64,000 bases of DNA from Clusia tigrina (taxonomy: Eukaryota > Arthropoda > Insecta > Diptera > Clusiidae). Every line of letters begins with the position of its first letter. Positions within the stretch are counted from its first letter, which is position 1. Shown here in pieces: positions 1-10,200 of this stretch. The stretch covers positions 22,425,981-22,489,980 of the forward strand of contig OV050032.1 in assembly GCA_920105625.2 (NCBI GenBank), in the 5' to 3' direction. The translations under genes were made by a program, and so were the position numbers. The notes beneath the pieces are model-generated. The model ran no database searches. It was not told the DNA's origin and was given only the letters and a program-made list of their open reading frames with translations.

Positions 1-293
1 GAGAATCGATTAAAAACCATAATCTCCTCTAGATTCCCCTAGCTTCTGTTGCGTTTGTCAATGTGGGTTTCTAGCAGAGAATCGATTAAAAACCATAATC
101 TCCTCTAGATTCCCCTAGCTTCTGTTGCGACTGTCAATGTGGGTTTCTAGCAGAGAATCGATTAAAAACCATAATCTCCTCTAGATTCCCCTAGCTTCTG
201 TTGCGTTTGTCAATGTGGGTTTCTAGCAGAGAATCGATTAAAAACCATAATCTCCTCTAGATTCCCCTAGCTTCTGTTGCGTTTGTCAATGTG
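1..293. repeat. 76-bp tandem repeat array in the 3' LTR (four units visible)
   Basis: Units start at 1, 77, 153 and 229; each begins GAGAATCGATTAAAAACC and ends near TTTCTAGCA. The second unit has GCGACTGTC where the others have GCGTTTGTC. The array stops inside the fourth unit at CAATGTG, where the sequence changes to TATAACTTTG. It continues leftwards out of the window. Confidence 0.95.
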
Positions 294-321
294 TATAACT
301 TTGTTTAGTACGATGCGTCTG

Positions 322-421
322 GTCTGCCTGATGCCGAAATAAAGAAAGACCGTCCTGTCTGCCTGATGCCGAATGAAAGAAAGAGCGTCCTGTCTGCCTG
401 ATGCCGAATGAAAGAAAGAGA
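322..421. repeat. 35-bp tandem repeat in the LTR (three units)
   Basis: Units beginning GTCTGCCTGATGCCGAA start at 322, 357 and 392. The same array is present in the other LTR at 4827-4926. Confidence 0.85.
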
Positions 422-1288
422 CTGGGTTGCCAGTTGCTCCTGCTTTTATGCTCCAGGTTTAGCGTAGATCATCCAATCGTTGTTGTTGTGCGGGAACTGT
501 AGTTTGTTGTGGCGTGTTGCTACGGTTTCCCGCATTGTTCTTCTCGTTTGAATGTGACCTTGGGCCACCTTCAGCACATTGTTGTTGCTTTCTCGCTGTT
601 GTTCTTGTAAGCTTTTTGCCCTTGGGCCACCTTCAATATTGTGTTGTTGTTGTGATGATTTACTTTGTTGTTGTTCCTTGTGTTGTTTGTTGTTGTTGCT
701 ATTTCTCCTTCGGCCACCTTCAGCACTTTGTTGATATTTTATATCGCTGGCATAAAATATTTAAAATATTAAATATTGGATATTTAATTTTTTGCTTCTC
801 CTCTTTATGCTTTGTCCGGTCTGTTGGTGTGCTTAGCGATCGGTCTGTCGTGTTCCACTTTGTGTTTGGCCTTCGTTTTTGGGTGTTGTTAGTGGGTTAT
901 TTTCCGAACTAACGCAGTCGGCAACTTCTGTCGCGATCTCTTGTAAAATTCTAGCATTGCTTTAGGCACTGTTGTTGTAATTTTATATTATTTTAGCTGT
1001 GGTCAGCCGGTTGCACAATTGTTTGTGTGATTTTCTCCTGTGTTATCTTGCGTTGTTGACTTCGTTGCATGTTTTTCGTCGCTTATCACAGGGTTCCACT
1101 GTCTGACTTAATTGTGGCTGTGTCTTCTGTCCTCCCAATGCAGAGTATAACACTTGTTGTTGGTAGCATTACTATGGTGGGAGGAGTCTTAGACTCACTT
1201 GCATGATGGCTGCTGCACTAAATATGATGGCGGTTGTGTGTGTGGTTTTAGCAATGAAAGTGGGAGGTGCCAAAGTCTTAGGACTATT

Positions 1289-1404
1289 AACGTGTATATT
1301 TTAGGGTTGGTTGTTTAAGCACTTGGCCCCTATTTTAAATATACACGTTTGGGGCGTTATGGCAAAACTAAATATGTAGGGGCAAATTTACGCCTAAAAT
1401 TTGC
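1289..1404. repeat. Two inverted repeats at the U3 end of the 3' LTR
   Basis: AACGTGTATATTT (1289-1301) is the exact reverse complement of AAATATACACGTT (1337-1349). GCAAATTT (1382-1389) pairs with AAATTTGC (1397-1404) across a 7-nt loop. Both are repeated in the other LTR at +4505 and sit within about 125 bp of the element's outer terminus. Confidence 0.8.
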
Positions 1405-1412
1405 TCCTCACA

Positions 1413-1427
1413 TGTCCTCCCTACTTT
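1413..1427 (-). promoter_or_regulatory. Candidate polypurine tract
   Basis: On the minus strand the bases directly before the 3' LTR read GTAGGGAGGACA, purine-rich and abutting the TGTGAG terminus. This is where the plus-strand primer of LTR retroelements lies. The tract is short and interrupted by T and C, so the call rests mostly on position. Confidence 0.55.
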
Positions 1428-3747
1428 ACCGACGATGAAAAATGATGACAGCGTCACGGTTGAGGGTCACTCTGTATGCGTCTCGCCTAAATCGTATTCG
1501 CCCTCGTGTCCGTTTTTGCTGAGCCCCTTTGGCTATTTGCAAAACTTCAGCTACCAAGTTCTGAGGCAGATCACCTCCTTTTGGTCCTTGTAGCTCTTCT
1601 ATGTTTTGGAATGTGAATAAGGTGCCTGTGTTTGTCGTATGTTTCTCTGTTGACTGCCTCTGTTGTTTAATACTGTTGGGTTGGTGGCTATTGAAGTCAC
1701 GTTTATTCCTTTTGTCATCGCTTCTGCTGTGTTTGGTGCACTTGATTGCACGGTGGTTGTCCCTTGATCTGTCACGTTGTCTACGTGGTATGTTTTGGTT
1801 GTTTCGCACTGGTTCTGACTTTGCGAAGTGATTAGGAAATACCCTGATTGCTCTGATTGTATTTTGACTTAGTTGTGCCAGCTCCTCGCGTTTGGTTGCG
1901 CCTGCGTCCTTTTTCCGAGGCCCATATGCTGATTCATGTGTGGTCCTTCTATATATGCTTTTGTGGGATTCGCTGTGGGATTTCGCTGGGCATAGTCCGT
2001 GGCAGGTGAATTCGTTCGTGTGAGTCATCTTTGTTCTTGGTGTTGTGTGTTTGCGAATTCGTTGGTTCTCTGTGTATTCTCTGTTGTGTCTCTTTATCTG
2101 AGCATTTTTGTCGCTGGCGTGCCTCTTGGAAGTCGTTGAATGGATTTGTGTGGCATTCTCAACACGAATTGTCGTGCACATTGCAATATCTCGGGGTTGC
2201 ACGCAATTGTTTTGAGGTCCCAATGTGATCTCCTGTTCACCACACTTCACTGTCATTCCTAGGCTTGCCATGAAGTCTAGTCCAAGGAGTAGCTCATTAA
2301 TGGAATCAGGCATGATAAGTAGCTCTTGCTCGCATGTCTGCTCTCCAAGCCTTACAGTTGCCGTCAATGTCCCACTGACTCTCCTGGCACTTCCGTCTGC
2401 CATACGTGCTCTGGTATTGGATTTTCCAAATTTGCTGGTGGAAGAGCGTAGCTTTCGTGCTAGCTCTCTGCTCACAAAACTGTGAGTTGCCCCTGTGTCC
2501 AGTGTTGCTGTGACAGTTTCTGTGCCAATCGAAACGGTGGCGCAGATTCGTTGTCCGTCACAGTGCAATAAGTTTTCCAATGGGGAAGTCTGCTGTCTCT
2601 CCTTTGTGGCATGCTGTGTTTCTGTCGTCGGTAGCTCTCGATCGGTTGGTGCTCTTAGTTTGCAGCACTCTATAGTCCTCACATCCCTTTGACCACACTC
2701 CCAACAGAACAGGATCTGTGCGTTGCGACATATGCGTGCTATATGACCATTTTGGCCACAACGCCAGCAGGCTGTTCTTGGTTCTATGGGTGTCTCTCTG
2801 CTCTCTGCCGTCACCTGACAGTTTCTCACCTCTCGTGGTGGACCTTGCTCTCTTCGCCGTTGTATGGGTGGCGCTGGTAGTTGTTCGCCTTCTCTGCGTA
2901 TGCTCTCCAAGTCTGCAGCCATTTCTATCAGCTCTGCTAGCGATGTGAAATCTCTGCGGCGCACATATAGCTGGTATTCTGGCAGGCTGTTCTGGAAAAT
3001 ACGCTCCAGTTTCTGTTCTTCGGAATAGTCCAAGTGCCGCATTAGATTCTGCAATTCAACTAAAAACTGCTTGAACCCTTCTCTGGGTCTCTGGTGACGC
3101 TGGCGGATCTGGTCTTCGAGTTTCTCCATGTATCGTGCTGGCAAGAAGAATTTTAGAAAGTCTCTCCTATATGTACGCCAATCCCGCCACGCTCGATTGT
3201 TGTTTCTGAACCACATGAGTGCTCGTTCTCTCAAGAGTTCAGGCATAGTACGCGGAAGGAAATCTTTGTTTATTTCGTACACATCTGCTAATTCCTCGAC
3301 TCGCTCTATAAACGCTAGCGGGTCACGCCCTCCGTCAAAGTTAAGGGACCACTTCCTCACCTGGTCAATCACAACGGCGTACTGTACAATCCCGTTGTGC
3401 TGTTGATTCATTGTTGCAGGTGACACGGAGCGATGATGTAGTGTTCTCCGTACCCCTGAGTTCTCTGCCGTTAGTGTTGCACCTGTGTATGCCTCTGGCC
3501 TGTCCACTTCCAGCGTTTCGCGGGTAACTATGGACACAGCCGGCCTTGGGGATGTGCTCTTAACGTACTTGGATTGTAGCTTCTGCAATTGGTATTTCTG
3601 ATCCTGAGTCAGCTCTGTTTCAGTGAAGAAGTCGGAAAGACGTTTACGGACTTCATCCACGGTACCTGTAGCCTCTACACCGAATTCATCAGCAAAGATC
3701 ACCAGCTCATCCTTGCGTAACAAGTACACCCAGCTTGTTTTCACCAT
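1426..3747 (-). CDS. Gag-protease polyprotein of LTR retrotransposon (773 aa)
   Basis: A single uninterrupted ORF. Residues 1-45 form a short helical, SAP-like region. About 135-285 resemble the retrotransposon Gag capsid domain (FDGGRDPLAFIERVEEL..., then WRDWRTYRRDFLKFFLP and a YMEKLEDQIRQRHQRPREGF stretch). A CCHC zinc knuckle spans 327-340 (C327, C330, H335, C340). A second cysteine cluster at 348-361 keeps C348, C351 and C361 but has V356 where the histidine should be. An aspartic protease follows: catalytic DTGA at 417-420 and a hydrophobic LLLGLDFM at 487-493. Residues 520-773 form a long basic, Ser/Thr/Asn-rich tail with no recognised domain, where related elements would normally begin reverse transcriptase. 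Absence of stops in 2.3 kb argues for recent function. It could alternatively be an internally deleted copy whose pol was removed. Confidence 0.85.
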   Translation of the reverse strand: MVKTSWVYLLRKDELVIFADEFGVEATGTVDEVRKRLSDFFTETELTQDQKYQLQKLQSKYVKSTSPRPAVSIVTRETLEVDRPEAYTGATLTAENSGVRRTLHHRSVSPATMNQQHNGIVQYAVVIDQVRKWSLNFDGGRDPLAFIERVEELADVYEINKDFLPRTMPELLRERALMWFRNNNRAWRDWRTYRRDFLKFFLPARYMEKLEDQIRQRHQRPREGFKQFLVELQNLMRHLDYSEEQKLERIFQNSLPEYQLYVRRRDFTSLAELIEMAADLESIRREGEQLPAPPIQRRREQGPPREVRNCQVTAESRETPIEPRTACWRCGQNGHIARICRNAQILFCWECGQRDVRTIECCKLRAPTDRELPTTETQHATKERQQTSPLENLLHCDGQRICATVSIGTETVTATLDTGATHSFVSRELARKLRSSTSKFGKSNTRARMADGSARRVSGTLTATVRLGEQTCEQELLIMPDSINELLLGLDFMASLGMTVKCGEQEITLGPQNNCVQPRDIAMCTTIRVENATQIHSTTSKRHASDKNAQIKRHNREYTENQRIRKHTTPRTKMTHTNEFTCHGLCPAKSHSESHKSIYRRTTHESAYGPRKKDAGATKREELAQLSQNTIRAIRVFPNHFAKSEPVRNNQNIPRRQRDRSRDNHRAIKCTKHSRSDDKRNKRDFNSHQPNSIKQQRQSTEKHTTNTGTLFTFQNIEELQGPKGGDLPQNLVAEVLQIAKGAQQKRTRGRIRFRRDAYRVTLNRDAVIIFHRR

Positions 3748-3967
3748 CCTGTGAAAGTCTTAGGTGACGATGAAGACAATCTGTGTGTGTATTATAAGCT
3801 GGCGCTTATTCGGCTGTATTATGCGTGACTGCGTAGACGTAGCTTTCTCTTTGCCCTGGTAAATTCTCTCACGAGCTGAGCTTCCTTGCGATTTAGTCTT
3901 TTTCTTTTTCAAAGTCTGACGGGCTGATTTAGTTTTCTTTTACTCAGGGTCCCTGCTCGGGCGCCAC
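3748..3967 (-). other. Untranslated leader of the gag-protease element
   Basis: About 220 bp between the 5' LTR and the gag start codon. It starts at the primer binding site and contains no ORF. It is where a packaging signal would be expected, but none can be identified by reading alone. Confidence 0.6.
3949..3966 (-). promoter_or_regulatory. tRNA primer binding site (tRNA-Lys-like)
   Basis: The minus strand reads TGGCGCCCGAGCAGGGAC starting one base after the LTR end (CGTTACA). TGG at the start complements the CCA tail of a tRNA. The 18-mer differs by one base from the classical tRNA-Lys3 primer site used by primate lentiviruses (AGCAG instead of AACAG). The position fixes the inner LTR boundary at 3968. 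Confidence 0.88.
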
Positions 3968-4068
3968 TGTAACGACTCGTTTTCGCCGGGGTAAGCTCGC
4001 CGGATTGCCAGGAGTCGTTTACAGAAAATCTCTAAAGTATTCAAAGCTTGTTTACGTTGATTTAATTA

Positions 4069-4086
4069 TTTTATTTATTTATTAAT
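4069..4086 (-). promoter_or_regulatory. Candidate polyadenylation signals in the LTR
   Basis: Overlapping AATAAA motifs on the minus strand, about 100 bp before the inner LTR end. Position suits an R/U5 polyadenylation signal for transcripts ending in the 3' LTR. The sequence is generally AT-rich, so chance is possible. Confidence 0.4.
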
Positions 4087-4156
4087 TTTAAAAAAAGGCT
4101 TAACTACTTGATACAATTATTTTACTAATCTTAAATACGGACACAGTTGAACTATA

Positions 4157-4798
4157 TGTCCCCCTAGCTTCTGTTGCGTTTGTCAATGTGGGTTTCTAGC
4201 AGAGAATCGATTAAAAACCATAATCTCCTCTAGATTCCCCTAGCTTCTGTTGCGTTTGTCAATGTGGGTTTCTAGCAGAGAATCGATTAAAAACCATAAT
4301 CTCCTCTAGATTCCCCTAGCTTCTGTTGCGACTGTCAATGTGGGTTTCTAGCAGAGAATCGATTAAAAACCATAATCTCCTCTAGATTCCCCTAGCTTCT
4401 GTTGCGTTTGTCAATGTGGGTTTCTAGCAGAGAATCGATTAAAAACCATAATCTCCTCTAGATTCCCCTAGCTTCTGTTGCGTTTGTCAATGTGGGTTTC
4501 TAGCAGAGAATCGATTAAAAACCATAATCTCCTCTAGATTCCCCTAGCTTCTGTTGCGTTTGTCAATGTGGGTTTCTAGCAGAGAATCGATTAAAAACCA
4601 TAATCTCCTCTAGATTCCCCTAGCTTCTGTTGCGACTGTCAATGTGGGTTTCTAGCAGAGAATCGATTAAAAACCATAATCTCCTCTAGATTCCCCTAGC
4701 TTCTGTTGCGTTTGTCAATGTGGGTTTCTAGCAGAGAATCGATTAAAAACCATAATCTCCTCTAGATTCCCCTAGCTTCTGTTGCGTTTGTCAATGTG
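4157..4798. repeat. 76-bp tandem array in the 5' LTR (8.5 units, higher-order period of four)
   Basis: A partial unit from about 4160 is followed by units starting at 4202, 4278, 4354, 4430, 4506, 4582, 4658 and 4734. Units two and six carry GCGACTGTC and the other six carry GCGTTTGTC, so the array is two copies of one 304-bp block. The same four-unit pattern is visible in the other LTR. Confidence 0.95.
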
Positions 4799-6362
4799 TA
4801 TAACTTTGTTTAGTACGATGCGTCTGGTCTGCCTGATGCCGAAATAAAGAAAGACCGTCCTGTCTGCCTGATGCCGAATGAAAGAAAGAGCGTCCTGTCT
4901 GCCTGATGCCGAATGAAAGAAAGAGACTGGGTTGCCAGTTGCTCCTGCTTTTATGCTCCAGGTTTAGCGTAGATCATCCAATCGTTGTTGTTGTGCGGGA
5001 ACTGTAGTTTGTTGTGGCGTGTTGCTACGGTTTCCCGCATTGTTCTTCTCGTTTGAATGTGACCTTGGGCCACCTTCAGCACATTGTTGTTGCTTTCTCG
5101 CTGTTGTTCTTGTAAGCTTTTTGCCCTTGGGCCACCTTCAATATTGTGTTGTTGTTGTGATGATTTACTTTGTTGTTGTTCCTTGTGTTGTTTGTTGTTG
5201 TTGCTATTTCTCCTTCGGCCACCTTCAGCACTTTGTTGATATTTTATATCGCTGGCATAAAATATTTAAAATATTAAATATTGGATATTTAATTTTTTGC
5301 TTCTCCTCTTTATGCTTTGTCCGGTCTGTTGGTGTGCTTAGCGATCGGTCTGTCGTGTTCCACTTTGTGTTTGGCCTTCGTTTTTGGGTGTTGTTAGTGG
5401 GTTATTTTCCGAACTAACGCAGTCGGCAACTTCTGTCGCGATCTCTTGTAAAATTCTAGCATTGCTTTAGGCACTGTTGTTGTAATTTTATATTATTTTA
5501 GCTGTGGTCAGCCGGTTGCACAATTGTTTGTGTGATTTTCTCCTGTGTTATCTTGCGTTGTTGACTTCGTTGCATGTTTTTCGTCGCTTATCACAGGGTT
5601 CCACTGTCTGACTTAATTGTGGCTGTGTCTTCTGTCCTCCCAATGCAGAGTATAACACTTGTTGTTGGTAGCATTACTATGGTGGGAGGAGTCTTAGACT
5701 CACTTGCATGATGGCTGCTGCACTAAATATGATGGCGGTTGTGTGTGTGGTTTTAGCAATGAAAGTGGGAGGTGCCAAAGTCTTAGGACTATTAACGTGT
5801 ATATTTTAGGGTTGGTTGTTTAAGCACTTGGCCCCTATTTTAAATATACACGTTTGGGGCGTTATGGCAAAACTAAATATGTAGGGGCAAATTTACGCCT
5901 AAAATTTGCTCCTCACAACTTTCAGTACCAATATTAAATATGTTGCGGTTTTTTTTGATCTTCGTTGGTTATCCCAAACTTCCTTATTAAATATCAACAT
6001 CTAAGTTGCGATACTAATGCATTGATGCATCTCCACATCGATTTGTGATCAAAACATCGGACGAACTTATTTGAGATGAAATTGTTTCTTGCTCCACGTT
6101 TGGAATGCATTCTTATTCCAATATTTTTTACTCCAATATTTTCTATGAATCATTTTTATTGTCGTTCCAAACCGCAGCCTGATGAAGTTACAATTTCTTG
6201 ACATTCAGGATGTACCATCTTCATGATACACTATTTATTTTCCTAGCGAAAATTCTATTCACGGACTCAAGATATTTTTTCTGATCCATCTCAAAAGTGC
6301 ATACCAATATTAAGACATGGGCATTATACCAAAATCATATATATATCATATCTACAATATGC

Positions 6363-6566
<204 letters not shown>

Positions 6567-7243
6567 TATAAGTTGATTAAAAAAAAATACCAAAATGTGG
6601 AGTCCTGTATCAGAGAGTAAAAAGGAAATTGATTAATTTAACACTTTTTGCTGATATGACATCGGATTGCTTAGAATTCAACATAAATGAAGTTTGTAAA
6701 CGGTGCAAGCAAATAATGATTTCGTTTTATATCAAAATCGTAGAAATGTGGTGTGCGAAAACATTTCGAATTCGAAGTATCCAATTTGGATCCAACCCCA
6801 TACAGTTACATCTTAGGTATGTTAGCAATGCATATTGCAGGAGTTAACCAATATGTTCTCTCGTATAATAATTAATAAGTTCATCTGCTAATATCAATTG
6901 TGATAAAACCCTATGCCCAAGTTTTCAATAGAACTTCTCTACTTCAAATGTTGAAAGCTGCATTGTCTACATTTAATTTAATTTATTTTTATTCCTACCC
7001 ATCCATAATAGCTACAAGTACAATCAATTGCCTTTGTGTACGACCGACCGACACTGACTCCACTAACAGCTAGTTTCAAGAACTCTTTTTAAATGTCGTG
7101 TGTTGGTTGTTTCCGCGGTTGGCTCCAGTAATTATATGGCCAACGGTTTTCTGTTCGTGATATCACTAACCTACGAATATACCATATTAAGAACTTAATA
7201 AAAAATGTTTAAAAATAAAAAACGTAAAACCCTGAAAATCGAT

Positions 7244-7272
7244 GAAAAGTTCACCACGCTTTTGTGGTGAAT
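7244..7272. repeat. Small perfect hairpin
   Basis: TTCACCAC and GTGGTGAA are exact inverted copies separated by GCTTTT. No gene context, and too small to assign a role. Confidence 0.5.
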
Positions 7273-10200
7273 TACCACAACAACACATGCAGCAAAGTTA
7301 GAAAGAAAGAAAGATGAAAGCCGGAAAGAAACAAAACAAAGCATATACGGTGTCCCCTACCACCCTTACACTAACTGAAATAAGGGAGTGTCCGCCGCAA
7401 CACACACATCAGCAACAGCAACGCCCAATTTGCACATGTAGTGGTGTGTATAAGCGTCCCATTGGCGAGAAATGCATATTCATGAGCGCTGCTCCGCAAT
7501 ACAACGAGAATTGATGGTGTGAGTGTTAAATGCCCACTCACCACGCACACACTTGCACAGTATTCAGCACAAATATTCACACTAACCCACACACATCCAT
7601 AACTATGTATATATATATGTATATATTTTTATATATATATCTATAGGGAGAGAGTTGCACTGCTTGCTTTCACATCGCATATGAATGTGTGTACCTCGAT
7701 TTTTTTTGGCCTCTGCAAATACCCGTTATCAATTCCTTGTTTTTTGCTCCTTTCAGGCAGAAAGAAAATTTTAAAATTATTATTTTTGCAGCTTAAATCT
7801 TTCTATCGATTTTCTTTATTTTCTTTGCTCTGTTCCACAAAATCAGAAAATATTAAATGCTGTTGCACTCTCAGTGCACACTCCTACCCTACCCTTTGCC
7901 ATTAAAATAAATATTATTTTTAGATTAACTGAAAAAAAAATTAATTTGTCACACTTCTTGCTGCAAAGTAAACGCATATGGGTCTGCGTCTGGTGCCTAA
8001 GTGACATGTGACAGCGCTGACAACTCCGCAAATGACAATTTAATTCCTCTCCTTGCGCTTTTAAGTCACTCGTTCAGATTATGAGCCACAGCTAAAGCAG
8101 TTGTGGTTATTTGTGCTCCTCCATAAAATTTTATACTTTTATTTTTATTTTAATTGCTCTTTTCATTTGTAATATCTGTACGCACACATATAAATGTGCA
8201 GCCACATATTTTCCAATTGAAATTCAAGTGTAACGAACTAAACCGACGACGCGTTGCGTTACAAATGTCAACGCTCTGTTGAATGCTGTTCGCAAATTAG
8301 GCGTGGAAAATCGCTCTCACTCGCGTGTCGCTAGTTGGCACACAATTTGCACTCTACATTCAATGCATCAGAGTGTATGCTATTAGGTTATTGTATGTTT
8401 TGGATGCATGGCATGCATGCCAATAATATTCCCAGGACTGTGAAGATGAAGTTGGAATCGTACTCGGATTCACTGTTGCAATATTTTTGAAGACTCCGAT
8501 TCTCCCTTTGGATAGAGTGAGGCTTCAACAATCAAGATGACACCTTTTTATGCTTTTGTATTATTAAATTAAATATTATAGAAATATTATAGAAATGACT
8601 CCTAATTCATAAATGTATTATTATATTATTATTATAATTTTTAATAAATCGCTAATGTAACTTGTGGTGAGATATAATTTAAAGATAATTTTATTTATTA
8701 ATATTCCCTGCTGATTTTTGTGAGTTATCGATTGGTCAATTAGGGTACAATCGAGCCTTCTGGTTGGACCTTCTGAGAGAACTTTTCAAAGAGAAACGTG
8801 TAAATTACAGAATTATTCGTTATTATTCCCACTTCTGTACATATGAATACTCATAAAATAAAAAGCGCTAGTCGGAAAAGATTATACAGATCCTCAAAGG
8901 AACACTTTAGATTCACACATCACCGTCATACTGATATGGGGTCTGAAACTGCTCTGAATTAGTGGCGGATACAGGATTTTCGAGACTTCTGAAAGTGGTG
9001 TAATTACTATCCTACATTTTTGTTTATGGCCCATTTTTCTTCCTCGAACTTAACGAACTCTAACTGCCGAATTACAATATTCGAAATATAACGCTCCATA
9101 TTAAGGTGTCTGATGTGCCAATGAAACTTGAATGCAGACATAACAATTGAATATTAATATTTAAATAGCGATTATGATAATAGTTCGATACTTTCACTCA
9201 AAATTAATGTATTAACTCCCGACACAGTTCTGATAATTCCACGAAAACCCACCGATTTGAATATAATTATATTTCTAAGCTCTGTTGTTGAAAGGATTTC
9301 TATAAGTGAAAATTTCAAATCCAGAGAAGTGTCAATTTCTAGTATCAGTTTGAACTAAATACATAACTTCCATGATTGCCAGCCACACTGCCAGAGACTC
9401 GATGATACCATCTCTATATGGTGCAGTTATTTTTCCGCAGCGCCGTGATTGGCTGTATATGAGCCAACTTTGGGCAGCAAAGCTTCGAGCACACAGTTGC
9501 GGTTACCATCACTTTTGAACATTGGATATTAAGTGGCTCTATAGTAAACATAGTTTAGTATATCCATAACACGGCATTGACTTTCAGTGTGCAGTTGAAA
9601 AATGAAATATTCTGCTCTGTAATCAGGTTGCCTGTTGTTTCGTACATCAGCAGAGACGTCTGCCGCTTGTAGAGTGGCTTTTAACTCTTTCCCGATCGCT
9701 TATAGTGGTTTAAAATACATGCAAGTGGTGCGTTTTTTTTAGCCCAATTTACGTCACCTGCCCACACATTTTCAATGCTGACACTGAAAAACGAAATTAA
9801 ATCCTTCATTAATTTTTAAATCGGTTTTGAAATGTGCTTTTATCATTTTATTTTATTGTTCTATTTAATTTGAAATTGGTTTTTTATTTGCACTTCTATA
9901 CATGTGTGCATGCATTTATATGCCTGTGTGTGTGCGGTTGAGAATTGTACAGATTTCAGCTAAAATAACAACATCATTTTTTGCTTTTTAGCATGTGAAT
10001 TTATTTTGATAATTAATTTCAATGAACTCTAAAATTGTCATGATTTCAATGGACTCAAGTACACACGGACCCACAATCACACAAATCCTCGTACAAGGGA
10101 AATTAAGCTTGAAGCAAAATTATTCACATTATTCAATATATTAATTAAATTAATAAAAACACAAAGAAGTGACTACCGCAAATTATATTGGGGGGTTGTT

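Larger units (their letters stand above)
1..1412 (-). repeat. 3' LTR of the gag-protease element (partial, truncated at window start)
   Basis: Matches 4506-5917 by eye throughout, including the reading frame at 514-912 duplicated at 5019-5417. It ends on the plus strand in CTCACA at 1412, which reads as TGTGAG... in element orientation, the expected TG start of an LTR. The portion equivalent to 3968-4505 lies outside the window. The visible identity of the two LTRs indicates a young insertion. Confidence 0.9.
1..5917 (-). mobile_element. Non-autonomous gag-protease LTR retrotransposon (left LTR cut by window edge)
   Basis: Two direct copies of the same long sequence (1-1412 and 3968-5917, offset 4505 bp) flank an internal region of 2555 bp. 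Coding is on the minus strand, so the 5' LTR is at 3968-5917 and the 3' LTR at 1-1412, continuing beyond the window. A tRNA-type primer binding site lies directly inside the 5' LTR, and a short purine-rich tract (minus strand, 1413-1427) directly precedes the 3' LTR. The only internal ORF encodes Gag plus an aspartic protease. The space left (about 230 bp) cannot hold pol, so reverse transcription and integration must come from a relative in trans if the element moves. Gag with a CCHC knuckle and a DTGA protease suggest a Ty3/gypsy-type (Metaviridae) origin; long LTRs recall the Ulysses/Osvaldo group, which is a guess. Assuming equal LTRs, the element is about 6.4 kb. Confidence 0.88.
3968..5917 (-). 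repeat. 5' LTR of the gag-protease element (complete, 1950 bp)
   Basis: Bounded on the plus strand by TGTAACG at 3968 and CTCACA at 5917, giving the TG...CA ends of retroelement LTRs in element orientation. It holds 8.5 units of a 76-bp repeat, a 35-bp x 3 array, several GGCCACCTTCA motifs in a GTT-rich stretch, and U3-end hairpins. An AATAAA-rich stretch on the minus strand (4069-4086) could serve polyadenylation. The host flank begins ACTTT at 5918; the matching target duplication at the other end is outside the window. Confidence 0.88.

Noticed and set aside
514..912. 132-codon plus-strand ORF, repeated at 5019-5417
   Set aside because: It lies wholly within the LTR, runs antisense to the element, and has a Val/Cys/Phe-rich composition from GTT repeats. 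It is duplicated only because the LTR is.
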